Shown: positions 60,250-64,000 of the stretch, one piece after another
Layout: each line of letters begins with the position of its first letter
Position numbering within the stretch: position 1 is the first letter of the stretch
NCBI GenBank assembly: GCA_019321725.1
Contig: CM033122.1
Coordinates: 17,200,274 to 17,264,273 of the forward strand
Direction of reading: 5' to 3'
Origin: Paulownia fortunei
Lineage: Eukaryota > Streptophyta > Magnoliopsida > Lamiales > Paulowniaceae
DNA length: 64,000 bases
Position numbers and translations under genes: made by a program
The notes under the pieces: model-generated
Database searches by the model: none
What the model was told of the DNA's origin: nothing
The model's input: only the letters and a program-made list of their open reading frames with translations

Positions 60250-60347
60250 AAGAATGATAAGACAAAGATCAATTAAGTCGTTCATAAGAAAAAACAAGGC
60301 CAAGTTAACAAAATATATTACTATGTTTGGAATATTAATTTTGTACA
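60250..60347. repeat. 98-bp segment shared with 54012-54109, copy at end of interior B
   Basis: aagaatgataagacaaag..aattttgtaca. It directly abuts the truncated RT and is followed by non-retroelement DNA. Confidence 0.85.
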
Positions 60348-61459
60348 CAAACCACAATTTTTTTTTTTCAAAGTTGTCGTAGTAATTTGATAAGTCATAT
60401 ACCTAGTAATGTTGATTTATGATTGAATCATATTAAAATAAAAAAATTCGCCATAAATCAAAATCGAATCAAATGATATTTGATTTTTTTTTAATTTGGG
60501 CATTTGGTTCAATGTCTGTTTCGGGGTTTGGTTTTTCATAATAAATAAATTTATTTTTCATTTAAGTTTTTGTATATTTATTATCTTTGGACAAACACAC
60601 CGTCAGGCTTTAGACAAACTGTCTTCAAAGTTTTAGACAAACACTCTTTAAGGCTGTTTTAGATTGTTACAGCATTAACCTCTGCAGCACGCTTCACTAC
60701 AGCACCATTCTTTGCAGCTTGTGGAAAATTGTAGGAGAAAACGCCATCTTCTCTCCTTTCTCAACGCTTTTTGAGTTTGTATTTCTCTATTCATTTTTCA
60801 GTATCATTTAAGAACATTAGTTTTTTCCTTCCCAGAAGTATCTGAAATGGTTAAACATTTTTGGTTTCAGTTAAATTTTTTCAATTCTTAATTTCTAATA
60901 TGTTCATCTTCTTCACGATGATTTCCATAAATATGGAGAGTGCAGCAGCTAAAGTAGCAGAGGGAGTGGATCTCTATTGCCCACCAGGTCATTTCTATAC
61001 AGGACTGGAATAAAAACGGTGTATATTGCAGATTTTGTTTTTGAAGCTATGCTTTCTGCTGGGTCTATTTTCTGAATTTTTATAGACTGTGTTATAGACT
61101 GCATTTTTATTTCATGAACCTTAATGTTCAACCTTCATGCATGATCAATAAAATATAAACTGTTCTAAGAATGAATGACAATAAAATTTTTCCTTGTTGA
61201 AGGTGGTTTTATATTGCATTTGGGAATAAAATGTCAAAATTTTTCTTACCCAAATTTTTTTTTGTCAAAAATACTTGCTAGAATTGAAGTTATAGAGTGC
61301 ATTTTTATTTCATCAACCCATTTGTTCAACATTTATAAATATTCAATGAAATGTAAAATGTTTGACAGCAGTGGAGTGAAAAGCTATTTTGCTTTTTGTG
61401 AATATCATCAAGTCTCCATTAACATTTGAAGTTCTAATATTTTGAAGTTTACCAATAAT
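60348..61459. other. upstream region of kinase-like gene
   Basis: AT-rich DNA with a T run at 60359. It has a patch near 60580-60660 where gacaaac recurs three times, and a less AT-rich part at 60660-60780 (ctctgcagcacgcttcactacagcacc) that could be 5' UTR. A 37-codon frame lies at 60900-61013 (MFIFFTMISINMESAAAKVA and so on). No promoter can be fixed. Confidence 0.35.
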
Positions 61460-62923
61460 ATGGCGCCCGAATCCCACAAGTCCGAGAAGAAAAAATCAAC
61501 TGCTTCAACTTCTAGTCCTTCGAGCTCTAAATCATCAGAAAAAAAGCATGTTAGAAAAATATATATAAATAACTTTTACTATGTTATGGATATATTTTAT
61601 ATTTGTTGATCATTAGTGTAAAAAGAAAATTATGAAAACCATGACTCAAAATTAACTAATTCAAACTCCATTTGAAGGCACACCTTTTCAACTAATTCAA
61701 ATTGATTTTGAATGCACAGGAGTTCATGACTTTTGAGATTGAAGAAATAAAAGAAATGACAAATGACTTCCGAGACTTGCATGGCTTTGGGATGTATGCT
61801 GAAGTGTTCAAAGGTCAACTAAATTCAGAAGATATTGCTGTGAAAGTATACAAGCAAGAGAACAAACATCTAGCAAAGGTTTTGATTGTCTTTTTTATGT
61901 AATTGACTCCTTTTTTTATCGTGAATAAATTATATTAAAATGAGAGAGATCTATTCTCATGTTCTTATTGTTTTATTTTTGATTTTTTTTTTGTTAAGAA
62001 TGAGATAGAGGCCTTCTCATATTTTGGATCTTATCCAAACATAATTCCACTGATCGGGACATGTTGCAATAAGAGCTATTATTTGGTGATGAAATTTGTG
62101 CCCACAAATCTACTACAACATCTTAAAGGTAATGTTGCTACATTTTTTAGATGAATTACAGATACATGTCAACATAGTTCTTGATTGCCATGCTAATGGT
62201 AAAAAATAAATGGTTAGTTGATCTCTTGTCTAGCTATAGGCACAATTTATCCACACTTAAGCTCTATCTATCTTAACTGCCACATTTTGTTGTGTTTCTT
62301 TTTAAAAAAACTCACTTTTTTTCAATCTTGTAATTTTCCAAGTTCCTAAATCTCAATATAAATTTAGCATCATCACATCTATTACCAAAGCATCTTGATA
62401 GCAAACAAAAATGCATGGAGAAAGGATAATTTAAGAAATTGCAACAATGGCTTTGTCCTCTATTAATCCATGGTTTCTTTTATCCTTTCCATTATTGGAT
62501 CATCCACACGAATGAATTTTCATACTTTTCATGTTTTGTTTTGTTAGATTCCGAGCTAGACTGGGAGCAAACTCTCAAAATTCTGATGCAATTGGCTAAT
62601 GCAATTAAAGCAATCATAAAAGAAGACTATGTGATTGCAAACATTAAACCTGACAATATTTTGATTGATGAGGTAATTATCAAGTAAATCCAAATGTCAT
62701 ATATATTATATGTGTATGTATATATTTCCTTATCATATATTGTTACACTACAGGATCCAAATGTCATATATATTATATGTGTAGGTATATATTTCCTTAT
62801 CATATATTGTTACACTACAGGATTACAGTTTGTATCTATGCGATTTTGGGTCCACAAAAAAAGGAGGACGTGGCTTGCCAACTTTTAATTGGCTTTATAC
62901 AGCTAAAGAAGTTATAAACTCAG
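61460..62923 (+). CDS. receptor-kinase-like protein with degenerate catalytic loop, 5' five exons
   Basis: Proposed exons are 61460-61549, 61720-61878, 61999-62128, 62548-62672 and 62821-62923, all with GT..AG borders and consistent phase; the gene runs beyond the window. Exon 1 gives a Lys/Ser-rich 30-residue leader (MAPESHKSEKKKSTASTSSP and so on). Exon 2 holds FEIEEIKEMTNDFRD, the glycine loop GFGMYAEV (52-59) and the ATP-binding Lys in IAVKVYK (Lys72). Exon 3 holds NEIEAF (alpha-C Glu) and IPLIGTC, YYLVMKFVP. Exon 4 ends VIANIKPDNILID: the HRD of the catalytic loop reads I-A-N, with Asn158 for the Asp. Exon 5 has DFG (176-178). The fold fits the RLK/Pelle superfamily. Loss of the catalytic Asp suggests a pseudokinase. 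Whether the locus is expressed cannot be told; the remaining exons were not found. Confidence 0.7.
62688..62821 (+). repeat. 67-bp tandem duplication covering the 3' splice site of intron 4
   Basis: Copies 62688-62754 and 62755-62821 differ at about one base (tgtgtatgta against tgtgtaggta). Each ends cactacagg, so the intron has two equal acceptors, after 62753 and after 62820. Only the second keeps the DFG frame. Confidence 0.93.
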
Positions 62924-64000
62924 GTAAACATAATCACCCATTTCTCTTCCATTAATCAAACAATGACTTAGAACAAACTTTTGATCATTAATAGATATTG
63001 CACTAAATGACCATTTTAGGTTGAAGTTGCATATGATATTTGAATAATAAATATTAATTTTTAAGACATCACAATGAATAGGAAATTAATTAAAAAAATT
63101 GTGTCTACTAGATAGTCATTAATAAATTGAAAATATAATGCTAAAAAAAATCCAATTAATAAGGTATGAAATCAATAAGTATGGGAATGACACAAAAATT
63201 ATGGAAGATACCTAAATCATTACACTAGAGTATTGCACATTGAAAGAGGAAAACAAGAATAATAGATTAATGGGCTAATTGAAAGAGGAAAACAAGAATA
63301 AGAAAAGTGATAAAATATTCTGGCATATAAAATGACATAGGTAAGACTACATAATTCTACCTTTTGGTTTGCACATTGATGTTTATCTTGCACGACATAT
63401 CATTCTTAACAACTTTGAAGTGAATTCAAGATAGCATAATAGATCCACAAGCATGGGGAGCAGCAAAACAGGTTCAATGGTCACATATAAACAATCATAG
63501 ACCATCATTTTAGTATAAACATATCATTCAAAAATCGAGGAAATACAATTTTGAAAATTGCAACTTCAATCAAGTTAAACCAATTAGTTCGTTTAAATTA
63601 ATACATATTTGTATACCAACAACAGCAAGCCCTTCCTTTCAATTATATTGCACAAAAATTAAATAAACCTTAGAATACATCTAATATATACTAAAATAAA
63701 CGGGATGATCATAGCCTTTACTTATGCGACCCAATCGAGCCAAAATTGGGTCTAGGTCAAAGGGTAATAAAATGGTAACCTACACTATTACATTTATTCA
63801 TCCCATGCATACATGGGCCTTGGATCTCAAGCCTCCATGGTTCTTCCTTCTTTCGTCTTCCAATTACAAAAGAAAGAAACCTCACCCCTAATTCTACTCT
63901 CTTACAGAAAATAAAGGTACAATTACATCAAATTGAAATAATTCTTTAGACACTGTATACACATTATCGAGCTTTGTGAAAAATAAAATATAATATTCTA
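62924..64000. other. intron or flank of kinase-like gene
   Basis: Begins with donor gtaaac. No further exon recognised. A 23-base direct repeat (ttgaaagaggaaaacaagaa..) occurs at 63240 and 63279. The region after 63700 is slightly less AT-rich (gcgacccaatcgagccaaaattgggtc) but without a recognisable frame. Confidence 0.4.

Larger units (their letters stand above)
49034..60263 (+). mobile_element. head-to-tail gypsy tandem: partial interior A, shared LTR, partial interior B
   Basis: Interior A (49034-56277) starts in the last part of gag and runs through protease, RT, RNase H, integrase, extra sequences and PPT into an LTR (56278-57874). A PBS follows that LTR, and then interior B (57875-60263) holds gag, protease and the start of RT. 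The stretch 49034-50310 recurs at 58978-60260 with an offset of about 9944 bases and only scattered differences. Neither outer LTR is present. Confidence 0.85.

Noticed and set aside
60160..60357. Minus-strand open frame shared with 53955-54143
   Set aside because: Similarity of the two frames only reflects the shared 98-bp segment read in reverse.

Overview
This window looks like nuclear DNA of a flowering plant, most likely a dicot. It is strongly AT-rich, coding pieces are split by short GT..AG introns, and almost everything between the two recognisable gene pieces is plant LTR retrotransposon DNA. Host genes occur only near the ends. At the left is the last exon of an alpha/beta-hydrolase (ABHD17-like) gene with a very cysteine-rich C-terminus (1596-2087). 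At the right are the first five exons of a receptor-kinase-like gene with a degenerate catalytic loop (61460-62923), running off the window.

Layout. 1-11.3 kb: the hydrolase exon, two direct copies of a flavin-monooxygenase (YUCCA-like) gene fragment (2.5-2.9 and 6.4-6.75 kb), otherwise featureless AT-rich DNA and remnants of a Ty1/copia LTR family. 10.5-11.6 kb: copia 5' LTR, tRNA-Met-type PBS and a truncated gag on the + strand. 11.6-21.3 kb: a Ty3/gypsy LTR (- strand) split by a copia element (- strand, 12.2-18.2 kb) and a second truncated copy of the same copia (18.2-19.35 kb), then the 3' non-coding interior of the gypsy element. 21.3-42.56 kb: an old + strand gypsy element inserted in a copia RT/RNase H fragment. 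It is itself split three times: by a piece of a long LTR (about 22.4-23.1 kb), by a deleted - strand gypsy element (23.25-30.16 kb), and by a complete but decayed - strand gypsy element with matching LTRs, PBS, PPT and a CATGG target duplication (30890-40398). 42.56-about 44.2 kb: reversed LTR of another gypsy family. 44.65-48.61 kb: a 4-kb block with 12-bp inverted termini, probably a solo LTR of a Tekay/Del-like chromovirus. 49.03-60.26 kb: a head-to-tail tandem of one gypsy family (partial interior, shared LTR, partial interior) with a period near 9.94 kb.

The most interesting object is in the first interior of that tandem. Between the integrase end and the polypurine tract lies an almost intron-free, stop-damaged copy of a LONELY GUY (LOG) cytokinin-activating enzyme (53804-54490), interrupted by a 98-bp segment. 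The same 98-bp segment also sits at the truncated end of the neighbouring interior. This suggests host-gene capture by an LTR retrotransposon.

No intact retroelement reading frame remains. Retroelement proteins are reported as pseudogenes with the visible motifs and breaks. Similarities to families come from recognition of motifs by eye; no database search was run, and LTR borders marked approximate could be off by tens to a few hundred bases.
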